DNA from: Uranotaenia lowii
Taxonomy: Eukaryota; Arthropoda; Insecta; Diptera; Culicidae
Reading direction: 5' to 3'
DNA length: 64,000 nucleotides
Assembly (NCBI RefSeq): GCF_029784155.1
Contig: NC_073692.1
Coordinates: 320,535,726 to 320,599,725 of the forward strand
Shown: positions 1 to 11,852 of the stretch, one piece after another
Layout of the letters: the number at the start of each line of letters is the position of its first letter
How positions within the stretch are numbered: position 1 is the stretch's first letter
Made by a program: the position numbers and the translations under genes
The notes under the pieces: generated by a model
Told to the model about the DNA's origin: nothing
Database searches by the model: none
The model's input: only the letters and a program-made list of their open reading frames with translations

Positions 1-2064
1 ATACCTCGACGAAGCCTTGGACGAGGACAAAGGAGAAGAATATGACACTCCGGTAAACATATTTAGAAATGTGGATTCTCATGAACTATTCACAAACATT
101 CCTTTCTATCTTTAATCTTCTCGAAGACGAAGTATGTAAATCTAACTTTCATAATAACGAAACGCATGGTTGTTTGTTCAGAGTGCTGTTTTCAAAATTG
201 ATAGTGAAAAACTAACCATGATTAACATACTGTTTACTATTATTCAATACTTTACTGAATGTTATTATATTAATTTTTCGATTCTTTGCAGCGTAAATCA
301 TCAGTGTCTTCGAACAGTTTTTCTTATCAGAAAAATCCACATCAATCGAAATACGGAACAATTCACGAGGAATCGGAAGAAAAGAAGGATCCTCAGAAAC
401 CCTCGCCCAAGCAGGAACATGACATGACCGAGGACTTCAGCAGTCCAGTCAAATCGGAACTGAAGATCAACCCCTCCGATGATAATAACATGGTCACTTT
501 GGTGCACACTGTGAGTTTCTATCGCCGTCAACAAAACTCCAACAATCCCACACCGGTGAAGAAGATCCTTCGCACACCGATACACAAATTGCAGCGAGCC
601 TCAATAGATTCTACTACCGAAGATTCCGAGGACAGTGCCACGACAACGGGAACGGCATCCACATCGTCGGATGAGAATGAATATTTGGTTCAGGAGAAAA
701 TAAAGCGTTTATTGGACGAAGTTTGCAAACAACAAACCGTAATCGCTCAAACGAGCCAGGCTTTGAACTTGTGCGCAGCCACCATCGAATTTTCCGGATC
801 AACTGAATCCGTTGAAGGCGAGCGACATCTGTTGGTAGCCAGTGAGTTTAATTTTTTCCATATTTTTTTACCTTGGGTTAATTTTTCAAAATATTTCAGC
901 TCACAGACGCCAAGCGATTTTGGACGAGGTGCAGCGGCTCCGTGTAGAGGGATGCATTCGACCTCTGGGTGCACCCACAGAAAAAGGACGGCTGACGGTT
1001 AAGGAAATCACCCTGCCACTCCGACAGGAATACATCCGTAAGCTGGCTTCGGATGCAATCAGCGGCCATCACTTGGTGTGTCTCCTTAAGTACAATGAAA
1101 CTGTGCTAGCCACGCAATCAATTCCGACCCTTCCGGGCCTTCTTTCGGTCCGTTTCCCGGATGTTCTACAGTTGAGTAACGTTTTCGCAGATTTCAAGGT
1201 AATTTTTAAAATTCAAAACGCTTAGCAATGTCCTTCTTATAATCATTCTTTTACCAGATTACCATGGAAATTTACGGTATGACTGCACAACGAGAGGTTC
1301 TACCTCATGAAATCAAGTACCACATTGCAATGAACAAGAAAGGATCCAGCAAGCTACACACCCCTAAGGGAGTGAAATCGAATTCCCGTCTGATCATGCC
1401 TCCGGTACAATCACCGGCCGGTCCACAAGCCGTGCGGACGCCTGCTCTGGTCCAGTATGGATTCATCATATTCTCGTTGAAGGAAATACAACGCACCAAC
1501 TGGACCCTGAACCCAGTGGCCGGAGTAAGCCCGCTGGAAGGGAACGTCCACATGAAGGTTAACTGCGAACTGACGGTTACCGTTGATCATCGTGGTTTCC
1601 TCACGATGTTCGAGGACGTTTCTGGCTTCGGAGCTTGGCATCGGCGCTGGTGCCGACTACACGGGCATGTTCTCAACTACTGGAAGTACCCGGACGATGA
1701 GAAACGCAAGGCACCGATTGGCAGTATCGATCTGCAGGGAAGCTGCACACAGAAAGTGTCCGTCGCTCCGCGCGATGTATGCGCTCGATTGAATACGTTG
1801 CTCTTGGAATTTAGACGACCTGCTCAGCCTGATGACATCGATTCATTAGTGATTGTCAGACAAGGAAATGTTACTATCCAACGGTAAGTTACTTCTAAAC
1901 GAAAAACAAGTACAAAACATTTACATTCACCATTCCTTCGCAGACATCTTCTATCGGCCGATTCCAAGGAGGAACGCGAAGAATGGGCCGCACACTTGAA
2001 CAAAACGTTAGCACTACTGAAAGCATGGGGACAATCTAGCAACAACAAAGGAACGAGTTGCTAG
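1..2064 (+). CDS. scra: Anillin (scraps), C-terminal part: Rho-binding/C2-like region plus PH domain
   Basis: Anillin is the cytokinetic-ring scaffold that links RhoA, septins, actin and the membrane. Five exons can be placed: <1-52, 292-841, 900-1198, 1258-1883 and 1944-2064, all with GT-AG junctions and compatible phases (0, 1, 0, 2). The visible protein has a Ser/Thr-rich acidic stretch and a helical segment around LDEVCKQQTVIAQTSQALNL. This runs into the anillin homology region (motif LLVATHRRQAILDEVQRLR, formed across the 841/900 junction). A PH domain follows, starting near DHRGFLTMFEDVSGFGAWHRRW and ending with the DSKEEREEWAAHLNKTL helix. The last codons are in a short terminal exon with TAG at 2062-2064. 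The N-terminal actin/myosin-binding half lies upstream of the window. An AATAAA at 2390-2395 is a possible polyadenylation signal. Confidence 0.92.
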
Positions 2065-3141
2065 CTTCCAGTCATGAATAGGCTCACGAAAATGGGGTTT
2101 TCTGTATAGTGTTGTTCATATAAGTACCTCCGATAGTATTTCATGCGTTTTTGTCATTTTATATTGTTTTAACGCAGCCAGTTACGTACTGTTGCAGTTC
2201 GAGACGATATATTTCTTGAGTGTTAAATATATTATGCTGGATGCATCGAAAGTTTGGACTTTTGCGTGATCCAATTCAACTAGCAAATAACCGTTTCAAA
2301 ATTACGTAAACATTACACATATGCACTCTCGAGTTTGGGCTTGACGATAGAGTAAGCGAAAAACCTATCTGAATTTCGAAATATTCAGAAATAAAAAGGT
2401 AAATTTTATCTTTTACGTTTGAGTTGTACATTATCTATTATAAACATATACCTATCTATATATAACCAGCTTTGACTGTTCTACATTCAGAATAGAATGA
2501 AAGAAATCATCCTTGTTCTTATTTTGGTTTTTTCTATTCGAAAACGCCTGAGATTTATTGGAGTTCGAATAATATTTTGATTGGTTTTAGAATATTACCC
2601 CTTTTTAATGTTTATTTCGAGAACTTTTTAGGTGAATTTTTTTTTACTAACAATAATATTATATTTGAGCATTGTTTAAGGCTATTGAGTTTTGAAGAAC
2701 TTGTACGGGGGGGAGGGACCGGTGGCACGTGATATAGCGGTGGGATGAGACCTTCACCGAGTGAACTTCCAGATAAGACAATATAAGAGTACATCGCTGA
2801 ATACTTCTGTCATAAAATATTTTTCGAGAAGAAAAATGGCTAACGTAATAAAACCGAAGTTTGACCTAAAATAAATTTAAAAAAAAAAACAGCGTGAAAG
2901 CGTTGTGGATTGTTCAGTTATGAATCGACGGATTGGACGAAAGAGAGCTTCTAACGGAATTGTCATAAATGTAGTTGACGTGCGAAAATGTTTGAAAAAC
3001 GATAATACCAAGAATAAATGTATGAACGTCACCTTACGCAAAGCGTCAACAAAATTTCTAAGAAGTATGTGCTTAACATACTAAAATTGTAAAAAAGGAG
3101 GATATTCCCCATTTATCCGATCATGCTCAATTGGATAGCGA
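2065..3141. other. Intergenic/3' UTR stretch after anillin
   Basis: AT-rich sequence without a supported gene. It should contain the anillin 3' UTR. There is an AATAAA at 2390-2395 and another at 2870-2875 followed within a few bases by an A-run, which could be the tail of an old retroposed transcript. No domain-bearing frame was found on either strand. Confidence 0.5.
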
Positions 3142-4126
3142 CACGGAAAATAAAAAAAAGGTAAAATTAACCTTTTTGCGAGGTGAATTTTTTCCACCCC
3201 TCTTTCGAGGTAAATTTTACCTTTTTCTCATTCACCTAGCAAAAAGGTAAATTTTACCTTTTTTCAATTTACCTAGCAAAAAGGTAAATTTTACCATTTT
3301 CGCATTCACCTAGCAAAATAGTAAATAATTCCGTTTTCCCATTTACTGATTCAAAAGGTAAATGCTGGTTGGTTTGATTGTTTTCTTCAATAAGAATTAA
3401 AAAAAATACAAAATTCTTTCAAAAATGATATTTATTGGAGATAAATAGGGACTGGTAATTCGGCTTCGCGTTCTTCTGAGCCGCTATGGCCGCTTAATCC
3501 ACCTGCGTTGTGTACATTCATGGCCTCCTCCGTTCGACTAATCCGGTCAGGTTCGGCTTTTCCGGCTGGAGGATGACGTGGAATACACCTCAAAGCTCTA
3601 TGGGCCGATCTGAAACAAAATCAATAGTATAATTATGACGAGAACCAGCACAACCAAATGATATTTAAGAACACTTACCATTCTATTCCGATTTTCACAT
3701 ATTAGGCACAAAGCAAAACTTGTTCCTAGAATGACAAAACAGCTCAACCTCAATGAACGTGTTCGGCGAATAGTTACTTTTTTTTAGAAGAAATGTACCG
3801 TTTTGTTTAGCTCAATCCAGGTCAATTACACCTCGCTACGAGGAAAGTTTTACCTTATTTGGATTTACCTTTTTTTCTAGGTGAATTATACTGTTTTATC
3901 GAGCTCAATTCAGGTGAACTTCACCTCGCTACGAGGTAAGATTTACCTTTTTTGGATTCACCTTTTTTCTCGGTGAATTGTACCTTTTTTTCAACCTCGA
4001 TTCAGGTAAATTTTACCTCAATGTGAGGTGAGTTTCACCTCGAAGAGGTAGAAGTTACCTTTTTGGCTTTCACGAGCGTTCACCTTTGCTAACTCGGTAA
4101 ATTTTACCTTTTTATTATTTTCCGTG
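3142..4126. mobile_element. TIR element built of GGTAAATTTTACC palindromes (985 bp)
   Basis: The two ends are inverted copies beginning CACGGAAAATAA (3142) and ending in its complement at 4126. Just inside both ends, about 220 bp on the left and 350 bp on the right consist of loosely repeated units of the palindrome GGTAAATTTTACC separated by T-runs and variants such as AGGTGAATTTCACCT. The 400-bp centre is unrelated unique sequence. No transposase frame is visible, so it is a non-autonomous foldback or MITE-like element. The flanks share only GA, so the target-site duplication is not secure. Confidence 0.75.
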
Positions 4127-4573
4127 GATATAAAGCTGCCTACAACTTAAGCTCGGAATAAATGGTACGCAATAAGCAAATCAACCTTATCAATGTTTTA
4201 AGACTTATTTTCAGCCCATGAAAATAAGCAAAAGTTTAAAAAAAATTGATTTTACGTAAGATTTCTGATGATGAAAATATCTATTTTAATAGATAGAAAT
4301 TATCTCAATGTGCCATCTGGGCCATCTGCCAACACTGCTCACGCAGCTATTTAAAATGAACCACCAGTGAACAGCATATAATTCATGAAGCTGACAAGTC
4401 AGCACTTCAGCAACGACTGCATGAATGGACTCTGGCTGGCACGACCACTTTCTTATTTCCAGTCACCGAGAAAAGTCGTACGTGCATGTGTCCTGTCCTC
4501 TGACTTGGGTAATAATACGGTACATAGCTTGAAACGCACAGTGAAAATCCATTACGGGAGTAGCTGACAAACG
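4127..4573 (+). promoter_or_regulatory. Upstream region of TECR
   Basis: AT-rich leader of about 450 bp between the palindromic TIR element and the TECR start codon. It presumably holds the core promoter and 5' UTR. I see no convincing TATA box and do not assign a start site. Confidence 0.35.
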
Positions 4574-6745
4574 ATGGAGGTAAGCAAATAAAATAGAAGA
4601 TTCGAGTTTTCCGACTTTTATCTTTTTCGTTTTTCAGGTTGAAATTTTGGACGCAAAGAATTCGAAGCCGCTGGGTAAATGTCGGGTACAGGGTGATACT
4701 AGCATTAAATCCCTAAAGGTTGAGGTTCAGAACCTGAAAAAATCCCTCACCGTCCACCGGCAGTCGCTTCGTTTGGAGCCCCGTGGTAAAACTCTCAAAG
4801 ACTCGGACACCCTCCAGTCCCTGAGCATCGGTGCAGGGGGTAAGATCTACGTGAAGGATCTCGGGCCCCAGATCAGCTGGACCGGAGTGTTTTTGGCCGA
4901 ATATGCCGGACCAATCTTCGTATATTTGATCTTCTACTACCGACCGACCTTGATCTACGGAAACATCGCCGGCAATCCCATGACATTGACCGCCAAGTAA
5001 GTCTACCATCGTCTATTCCAATATTTAAATGTAAAATTGTAATCGACAATCGTTATCGGAGAATTGATGGTAGTAGTTTCCAGTTAATAGGTGTGTACGG
5101 AGACGGTAATTAATGCGCATACGATTGCCGCAACCAAGTCTTCTTCCAAAATGCATATACTTTAAAAAGAAAAATCGACGGGAAAAGCAATTCGAAAAGG
5201 TTACACCTGGGGTCATGATTGAGCTCACTGCCTTAATGAGAGTTATCCGTGACTAAACCACTAAATCGTACGGCACGATAGTGATAAGATAACGAGGAAA
5301 TCAATTCTCAATTTTATTGTTCTTACACATGGGTCATACGAAAGCAAAAGAAAAGAAAGCTATGCAGTAAACCAATCTTTCTCCAGTTGTGGTCGCTTTC
5401 GTTGGAGGTCACATAAATTAATCGAATTCTCTTAGTGCGTTCCAGTCATTGCAAACGGGTTGGGTTCGAAAGAGAGACAGAGCGAAAGCTCAAAATTAAC
5501 CGTATCTTTAAAGCAGTAACGTGCGTTTCACCCCAAAGCGGTGACTCCGATATGATGGTGGCAGTGCTTAAACAGTGAAGATTCCAGCAAGGTTAGAGAT
5601 GTTTTTGCTCTTCATTCGTTGCGGTTTTTGCTTCCAACATTTTTGGCACGATGGGCTGAACAGTATTAAGATATACTTTTTATATAGCTGAGTCTAAACG
5701 GCAGGGCTACGATCAAAGGTCTGAGAGATTCATCTTATTGGTCTGTGAACATTTTTTGTGCGGTTAATTTGTTTGCGGAAACAAATCGACAAACATTACG
5801 TCAAAGTTTTTTGTTCACATTGTTTCTCTGAGCAATCCTATACACCTAAATCGTTCTAAAAAATATTCACTTCGTTTTACCTGTTTATCCAAATCAATAC
5901 GCAATAAACTGCTTATCTGATTTTTTTTCTAAAATTTTCTTGATGAATTTTGAAACTCACAATTTTCAACAATTATTCAGAATTCACAATCGGAATGAGG
6001 GAATGTTTTCTAAAATTATGTTAAGTTTCTATAGTAAAATTGATAAATTAACTAACTTTTTTTCTTTATTTCAGGATTGCAGCCATCTGCTGGGTTGGTC
6101 ATTATGCCAAACGTCTGCTGGAGACTATCTTTGTGCATCGCTTCTCGCACGCAACGATGCCCCTGAGAAATCTGTTCAAGAACTGCTCCTACTACTGGGC
6201 GTTTGCCGGGTACGTGGCATACCATGTCAACCATCCGCTCTTCACGGAACCAAGCACTGCGGTCCTGTACGCTGGATTGGGAGGCTTTTTGGTATGTTAA
6301 TTTAGTAGATTTTTTTTTGTCAGCTAACATTTTCTAAATGAATCAATTTTTTCTCAGGTCTCCGAGCTCGGAAACTTTTCGGTTCACATTCTCTTGAGAA
6401 ACTTACGTCCAGCCGGATCCACCGTTCGCAAGATTCCTTTCCCCGATGCTAATCCTTTGACTCAGCTGTTCAAGTAAGTTATTTCTTTTTATAGTTCTGC
6501 CATAGAAATATGTAGCTAATTTTACAATAACATTTTTCAGCTTCGTCTCTTGTCCCAACTACACGTACGAATTCTTTTCCTGGCTGTCGTTCTCGCTGAT
6601 GACCACGTGCGTTCCGGCGTTGTTGTTCGCCGCTGCTGGTATGTATCAGATGACCATGTGGGCAATCGGTAAGCACCGAAATTACAAGAAAGAATTCAAA
6701 GATTATCCCAAGAGCCGCAAGGCGATTTTGCCTTTCGTTCTCTAA
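4574..6745 (+). CDS. TECR: Very-long-chain trans-2,3-enoyl-CoA reductase (TECR/Sc2)
   Basis: TECR catalyses the last step of microsomal fatty-acid elongation, reducing trans-2-enoyl-CoA with NADPH in the ER membrane. Exons: 4574-4579 (only Met-Glu), 4638-4996, 6075-6291, 6358-6473, 6541-6745, total about 300 residues, the usual family length. The N-terminus is a ubiquitin-like fold (VEILDAKNSKPLG through KIYVKDLG). The conserved QISW...FLAEYAGP membrane entry and the steroid-reductase-like C-terminal domain follow, with RLLETIFVHRFSHATMPLRN, LRPAGSTVRKIP and VSCPNYTYEFFSW, and a lysine-rich end. The start is set by the two-codon first exon followed by a consensus GTAAGC donor; VEILDAK matches the family start. 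Intron 2 is about 1.1 kb without a recognisable element. An AATAAA at 7148-7153 is a possible poly(A) signal. Confidence 0.95.
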
Positions 6746-7300
6746 ATGTCTGCTTGAACAGTACAATAGCAAGCTGAATTTTCAAAATGTTCCAAACATT
6801 GAGGCATTAGAATGTTTGGTGTTTCAGCTTTTGGGATCAGTTGAAAGTTTATGACAAAAAAATCCGGTGCATTTTGCAACCCCTCGATTCAGATGATTGA
6901 AATGCTCAGCAACGAACAATTATGAACTATTGATAAAATTCGCATATTTATTGTCTCTTGTTATGTTTACTTCATGGTGAACGGTTTAGATGTAGAAGTG
7001 ATTTGGAGCAATTAATTTGCTATTTCAGTAAAAATAGAAATGGAAGTGAACGGAATTAGGTAGTTGCATAAGTTAAGTTTAATTAAAAACTGTACTAGCT
7101 GAACATTTTCATTCCCTTAAATAATGGTACGAGGAAACAGATTTTCAAATAAATTTAAGGAAAACAGAGACATAAAATCATACATCAATACATGGGTTTC
7201 TCGAAATATTCCCAAAGGAGACTCAAATTTACGCTTTCTCTCATTTAGTTGGCGCAAATTCGGTAACTTACTTATTACTTCTTCTAAGGTTCATCTTTTT
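6746..7300. other. TECR 3' flank
   Basis: AT-rich sequence after the TECR stop. It contains AATAAA at 7148-7153 and no supported coding frame. The sequence changes to a GC-rich repeat near 7300. Confidence 0.4.
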
Positions 7301-7980
7301 TTATTAGCCCAGGTGGTAAATCCTTTTTACGGATTACATTCCAAGGCGCGCCAACGCGTCCCCCCAGTTTGCTACTCTGGGTCCATGGGTGCAATTGGTG
7401 ACTCATGATACTATGTACCCCTACACCATAAAGTCCACCTGGGGCCTCTGGCCATGTTTCCCGTCCGGACCTGCAACAAAGGCTATACCCGTGATGGGAA
7501 GACCATACTCGCGCTAAGCGCTCCACGCGTAACTCGAGTCCCACACATTCGGTCTCATGTCACAACTCGAAACGTCTCGACCCGCCTCTCCTCGAGACCC
7601 TCTCACATCCATCCTCTTGACACAATTCGAGGCGACTCTACCTACCTCTCCTCGTGTCTCGAGGGCCCTCGTTCGGTACTTCTCTTGACCCAATTCGAGA
7701 CGAGAACAACTCGCCTCTCCTCGGGTCTGGAGATATCCACACATCCCACAATTTCTCCGTCTCGACTCTTCGAGACTCATCCTGAGGCCCATCCAATGGG
7801 GGCCACATATTACGGCACAAGGCCCCTCTGCCCGTCGTGAGTCGGTCATATCCGCGGTCATATCTAGGACCACCAGACGCGCGAATTCGACCAACACCCG
7901 CTCGAACATTTGGTCGTCCCCCATATCGGGGTCGCGACTACCCGATACACGTTACGACCCCTCCCTCTTGCAACTGAGCA
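7300..7980 (-). repeat. GC-rich dispersed repeat, copy 1, with about three internal tandem units
   Basis: This GC-rich block contrasts with its AT-rich flanks. Its minus strand contains ACCCAGAGTAGCAAACT, which also occurs in diverged form on + near 54265 and on - near 57655, so it is a dispersed family. From about 7560 to 7755 there are three loosely repeated units of 60-68 bp, each with an AATTCGA-like start and a CGCCTCTCCTCG-like core. Two long overlapping frames here are by-products of the repeat. The other copies lie beside RTE fragments, so it may be part of an RTE-type element, but that is inference. Confidence 0.55.
7560..7755. repeat. Degenerate tandem repeat, about 3 x 60-68 bp
   Basis: Units start near 7560, 7619 and 7687 and share ACACAATTCGA-like and CCTCTCCTCG-like blocks. 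Divergence between units is high, so this is an old array. Confidence 0.5.
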
Positions 7981-8324
7981 CTGGTACTAAGGTGTCCAGT
8001 CGCACCACGTTTTTGTCGCACTCGGAGCGCAGCCCGTCGGTAGCTGACTGTACCAAGTGTGACGTGTATTCTAAGATTCATCTAGGGAGAATACAGCGAC
8101 AAGGTGCTCATAGAGTCTCGAGGCGGCGGAGCCTTTTTCGCATAAAAGCTGTCGACGCGAATCTCAATGGTATCAAGAGGAAACGCTGACTTCGGATGGA
8201 TTATATGGTAAGTAAACTAACTTCTTTTTTATTAAAAAAAAACTACATCCTCAAAAAGCTTGCATTAAATATGAAATCTTATGATTATTAGACTGTACCT
8301 GAAAATCATGGAAAAAAAATTTGT

Positions 8325-8338
8325 AGATCATAGAAACG
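8325..8338. repeat. Left target-site duplication of the LINE
   Basis: AGATCATAGAAACG, identical to 30126-30139. This is the key evidence that the two sites were once adjacent and that everything between entered later. Confidence 0.88.
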
Positions 8339-8617
8339 CATTCGACGCCAAACCGTGAAGCCAGCCGGTCACAATTTGTGGAAGTGGAAGTTTTTTTTTC
8401 TTTCTTTAAACACGCGTGGATTTAATTAAAAAACGGATTTTCGGATTTCGATAAATTGCTTTGACAGTGCCAGAATATTAAAATAGTGTAAAATTTAGTA
8501 ATAGATAGAGAAAAAGCCTGGATACAGGAAAAGGAAGGGATTTATTAAAATTAATAAGCAGAAGTGAAAATAGGTAAGTTAGGTTAGGTTTAGAATTAGA
8601 TGACTTGACAAAACAAA

Positions 8618-9733
8618 ATGGACGACGATAAGGGGGATAAAGAAATTCCACCAGACAAACCCACTCCAACAACGCTACCAGACTTATCAACTACTGATGA
8701 TGACTCAGATTTCCATGGATTCCAAGAGGAAGGACCATCTAAGTCCAGAAAACGCCATTTAAAAAAGGGTGACGAAACAAATAAAAAATCTAAAAACGAT
8801 GAACCAATTAATCAAAACGAACAGAAAACTACTAATCAAGTTAACATGAAGCAATCTACTACAAACAATATTAATCCAAAAATTAATCCTTCACATGAGG
8901 GCAAAATTTGGATTAAAAACAATCTTTACGATATTATATTTATTGAACCCATTTCCACTAAACCCGATGAAAATCTGCTAGAAGCAATGGAAGTCGGAAA
9001 ATTTCTATTCGATCTTAACCTCAATCAATTTAATGAAATTAAAAAAGCAGGTAAATTCCGGTACAAATTAAGTTACAAAAAACCCAAAGACACTGAACCA
9101 ATTCTAAATGCAACTCAAGTATTAAAAGCCAATAATTACAGAGCCACTATCCCTAAAATGCTAAAGGAAACCTTATGTGTCATCAAAAATATCCCGTTCT
9201 CAATTACGGACGAGGAAATATTCAAATTTGCAATCTCTGATAAAAAAATTATAAATGTTGAAAGAATAAAAAGGAAAAAAGATGAAGCATTAATCAAAAC
9301 TAAATCGGTTAAAGTTACAGTTGAAGGATCCGAGGTACCGCGAAATATCCAAATATACGGAGTTAACAACAAACCCGAAATTTACTTATTCCCAGTTCGA
9401 ATTTGCAATAACTGTTGGCGCATTGGTCACAAGGACAAAGCGTGCAAGAGTAAGAAAAATTGTAAAAACTGTGGAAATATACTTGACGAGAACCACATTA
9501 ACTGCGAAAATAATAATCCTAAATGTAAGAATTGCGGAGGTGAACATCTTCCAAACTTCAAAGAATGTCCAGAGAAACTAAGAAGACAAAACATCAGCAA
9601 TTTAATGGTCATAGATAAATTAACATTTTTAGAAGCACAAGAAAGATATCCAAAAACTTCTAATCGGTTTTCTCTATTACAGTCTGGAACGTCCAAGCAC
9701 GACACAAACAGGATACAGAACAACAGTACCTAA
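8618..9733 (+). CDS. LINE ORF1: Gag-like nucleic-acid-binding protein with three CCHC zinc knuckles
   Basis: A 371-residue frame from ATG 8618. Residues 1-90 are acidic and hydrophilic with a KKSKND-type basic patch. The middle has an RRM-like region (VIKNIPFSITDEEIFKF). From about residue 263 come three knuckles: CNNCWRIGHKDKAC, CKNCGNILDENHINC and CKNCGGEHLPNFKEC. Such proteins coat the LINE RNA in the RNP. The stop at 9731-9733 looks premature, because a coding-like continuation appears in another frame up to 10110. Codon use is strongly AT-biased, unlike the host genes around it. Confidence 0.85.
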   Translation: MDDDKGDKEIPPDKPTPTTLPDLSTTDDDSDFHGFQEEGPSKSRKRHLKKGDETNKKSKNDEPINQNEQKTTNQVNMKQSTTNNINPKINPSHEGKIWIKNNLYDIIFIEPISTKPDENLLEAMEVGKFLFDLNLNQFNEIKKAGKFRYKLSYKKPKDTEPILNATQVLKANNYRATIPKMLKETLCVIKNIPFSITDEEIFKFAISDKKIINVERIKRKKDEALIKTKSVKVTVEGSEVPRNIQIYGVNNKPEIYLFPVRICNNCWRIGHKDKACKSKKNCKNCGNILDENHINCENNNPKCKNCGGEHLPNFKECPEKLRRQNISNLMVIDKLTFLEAQERYPKTSNRFSLLQSGTSKHDTNRIQNNST

Positions 9734-10110
9734 AAAAACTATTCAATACCAAAACATAATTAAAAGTTACAAAGTACAAAAACCAAAAAATAACCTTATA
9801 ATCGAAACAAAAAAAAAAAAAAAATAACCACACTGAAAAAACAATCAAAAATCAAATAAAAACGTTCGATGCTTTAGCACTACCTTCAAAACCAATAGAA
9901 ACAAATCCTCACAAAACAACAGAATTGGAAAAAACAACCACTGAAACTACTCAACAAACAATAGAACAATGTATGAAATTATTAACATCATTGAATAAAA
10001 ACTTAACAAATATTGAAACTGACATGCTAGAAATAGAAATAGGAACAATTATTAATAACATGATGAACAAAAACCACACAGATGCATCATACATCCAAAA
10101 TCAAATATAA
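9734..10110 (+). pseudogene. Frame-shifted C-terminal part of LINE ORF1
   Basis: After the ORF1 stop the sequence stays coding-like in other frames, with a lysine-rich stretch ending in an A-run near 9810-9827. A helical, Thr/Glu-rich tail (TTQQTIEQCMKLLTSLNKNL) follows and terminates at 10108-10110. I read it as ORF1 with at least two indels, the second in the A-run. It could instead be a small separate ORF, but ORF1 proteins of this type are usually longer than 371 residues. Confidence 0.55.
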
Positions 10111-10202
10111 ATAACATTTAAACTTATACAAAATAAAAAAAAAATTTCTTGTTATTAAGGCAAATTAAAACTAACAAACATACAGGAAAAATAATCGGAA
10201 AA

Positions 10203-10907
10203 ATGTCGATCTTTAAATATAATCTAAATATATCACAACTGAATATTCGCAGTATAAGACCTTTAAATAAGAGAGAAAATATCAAAAACTATCTTATTCA
10301 AAAAGACATTCATATATTTCTGCTCCAAGAAACTTGGATCAAAGACTCAGAAAATTATAAGTTTTTGAATTACAAATTCGTTAAAAAATGCCGTCCCGAA
10401 GGATACGGTGGAGTTGGCATATTAGTTCACCCTTCACTTATTTTCGAAAAAATAGATCTTAATCACATAGATCTAGAAGTAGTGGCAATTAAAATCAAAA
10501 ATATAAAACATCCCACAATATTTATTTCTATTTATATTCCTCAAGATACTACAATAAATTCATTCGAACAACAGATTAATAATCTTTTCAACTTCATCCA
10601 AAACAGCTCAACTCCAGTCCTTATAGGAGGAGACTTTAACGCGTACCATCCTACATGGGACCGAATTAATCAAAAATTTAATAGAAGAGGAGCAATCATT
10701 AGTGATCTTCTTGTAAATAATAATCTTATTTATTTAAATAACGGGAAACCTACCACATGGCCAGACATCAACCATTCTTCCTCAGCCATCGATCTAACAT
10801 TAGCCACGGTAGAACTTGCTGGTAAAATGAATTGGGAAATTAATGAGACAGATTTTGATTCCGACCACAAATTAATAGAATGCAATCTGATTGAATACAA
10901 TAAATTA
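10203..10907 (+). pseudogene. LINE ORF2, segment 1: apurinic-type endonuclease
   Basis: From ATG 10203 the frame encodes the LINE endonuclease that nicks the target. Visible motifs are LNIRSIRPL, LLQETWI (catalytic Glu), GYGGVGILV, GGDFNAYHPTWD (Asp/Asn) and the terminal SDHKLI (Asp/His). The frame is cut at TA 10906-10907 by a TIR element. The same frame resumes at 14757. Confidence 0.88.
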
Positions 10908-11625
10908 CACAGAAAAAAATAATGAATTTCACGTGTACTTGAAAATGGTTGCACGTAAATTAATAGAACCTGTAAAACAATAAACCTTTAATTTTAAATG
11001 AACTTAACTGAAAGTTAAATGAAAATCATTTAATATTGAAGTAAATGTCCTGCAACAAAAAGATGCATGACATTCACCGTAATTTTACAGGTCGAACATA
11101 ATTTTCTCGAGTATAATTTTAAATTGTCACTAAAAATTACGTGTTGTAGAATAATATTCATTGGCTCTTCATTTTGTTCTTAAAAAGAACAACTTGATTT
11201 AACACAGTGTTCAGATGATCAAAAGAAAAACAAACATTCGTGATTCGTGCGGGGCCGAAATGATAAGTTGTCCCGAAAAATCGATTGAATGGTGGTTCCT
11301 GATGCACTAGATCGAAAAACCGCCGGAGAAAAATGCTCAGGAAGCAGCTGGTCACTAATGTTGTTCAAAACAGAGAACCGTCAACAGGAACTTTTCGAAG
11401 CAAGTACATCAAAACTGTATAAAGTTTCGTACGAAATGAACTATTTTCGATCGTCGCTTCAGACTTAACGGAGATCATCAAACCATAAGGTGAGTTTAAT
11501 TAGAATTAGAAACTTACATATTTTGCAATATATAAACTATTTTCAGGTGACATACATCATTCCAATCTATCAGGATTGTATAAGTATTTGTCCGGTAAAA
11601 AGTCGAGTTCTGCATCTATGGCGAT

Positions 11626-11832
11626 ATGGTGACTAAGAACGGAGGAATTCCCACTCATTACTTATCCCACGTTCCAGTAAAGTGGCTCAACCTAAATGAA
11701 ACACACAATAATCCACCGGAAAAAAATCCAGCACCAACATGCAGCTGGTCACCGAAGCCGAAAGAAAAAGTGTTAGCTCCACTAAAAATGCCTTATTATC
11801 GAAAGTTCATCTGTATCAAAAGCTTGAAAAAG
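11626..11832 (+). CDS. Unknown exon-like ORF inside the TIR element (segment 1)
   Basis: A 69-codon stretch from ATG 11626 to a GTGAGT donor-like site at 11833. It is Pro/Lys/Asn-rich (YLSHVPVKWLNLNETHNNPP, TCSWSPKPKEK). The interval 11461-11555 upstream looks like a small intron (donor GTGAGT near 11489, acceptor TTTTCAG near 11547). I do not recognise the protein. Its composition differs from random AT-rich frames, so it may be a captured host gene piece, but it could still be chance. Confidence 0.3.
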
Positions 11833-11852
11833 GTGAGTGAATCTCGTTTATA

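Noticed and set aside
286..1002. Single + frame 286-1002 as one exon of anillin
   Set aside because: The frame runs past a GT donor at 842 into an intron; the conserved sequence continues only after the acceptor at 899, in another frame.
3142..4126. Regularly spaced short repeats resembling a CRISPR array
   Set aside because: Units are palindromic and drift, spacers are not of constant length, and the genome is clearly eukaryotic; inverted ends mark a TIR element.
7454..7924. Two long overlapping frames on opposite strands (about 130 residues each) in GC-rich DNA
   Set aside because: They are by-products of a degenerate tandem repeat without stop codons; no domain, and the two strands compete for the same bases.
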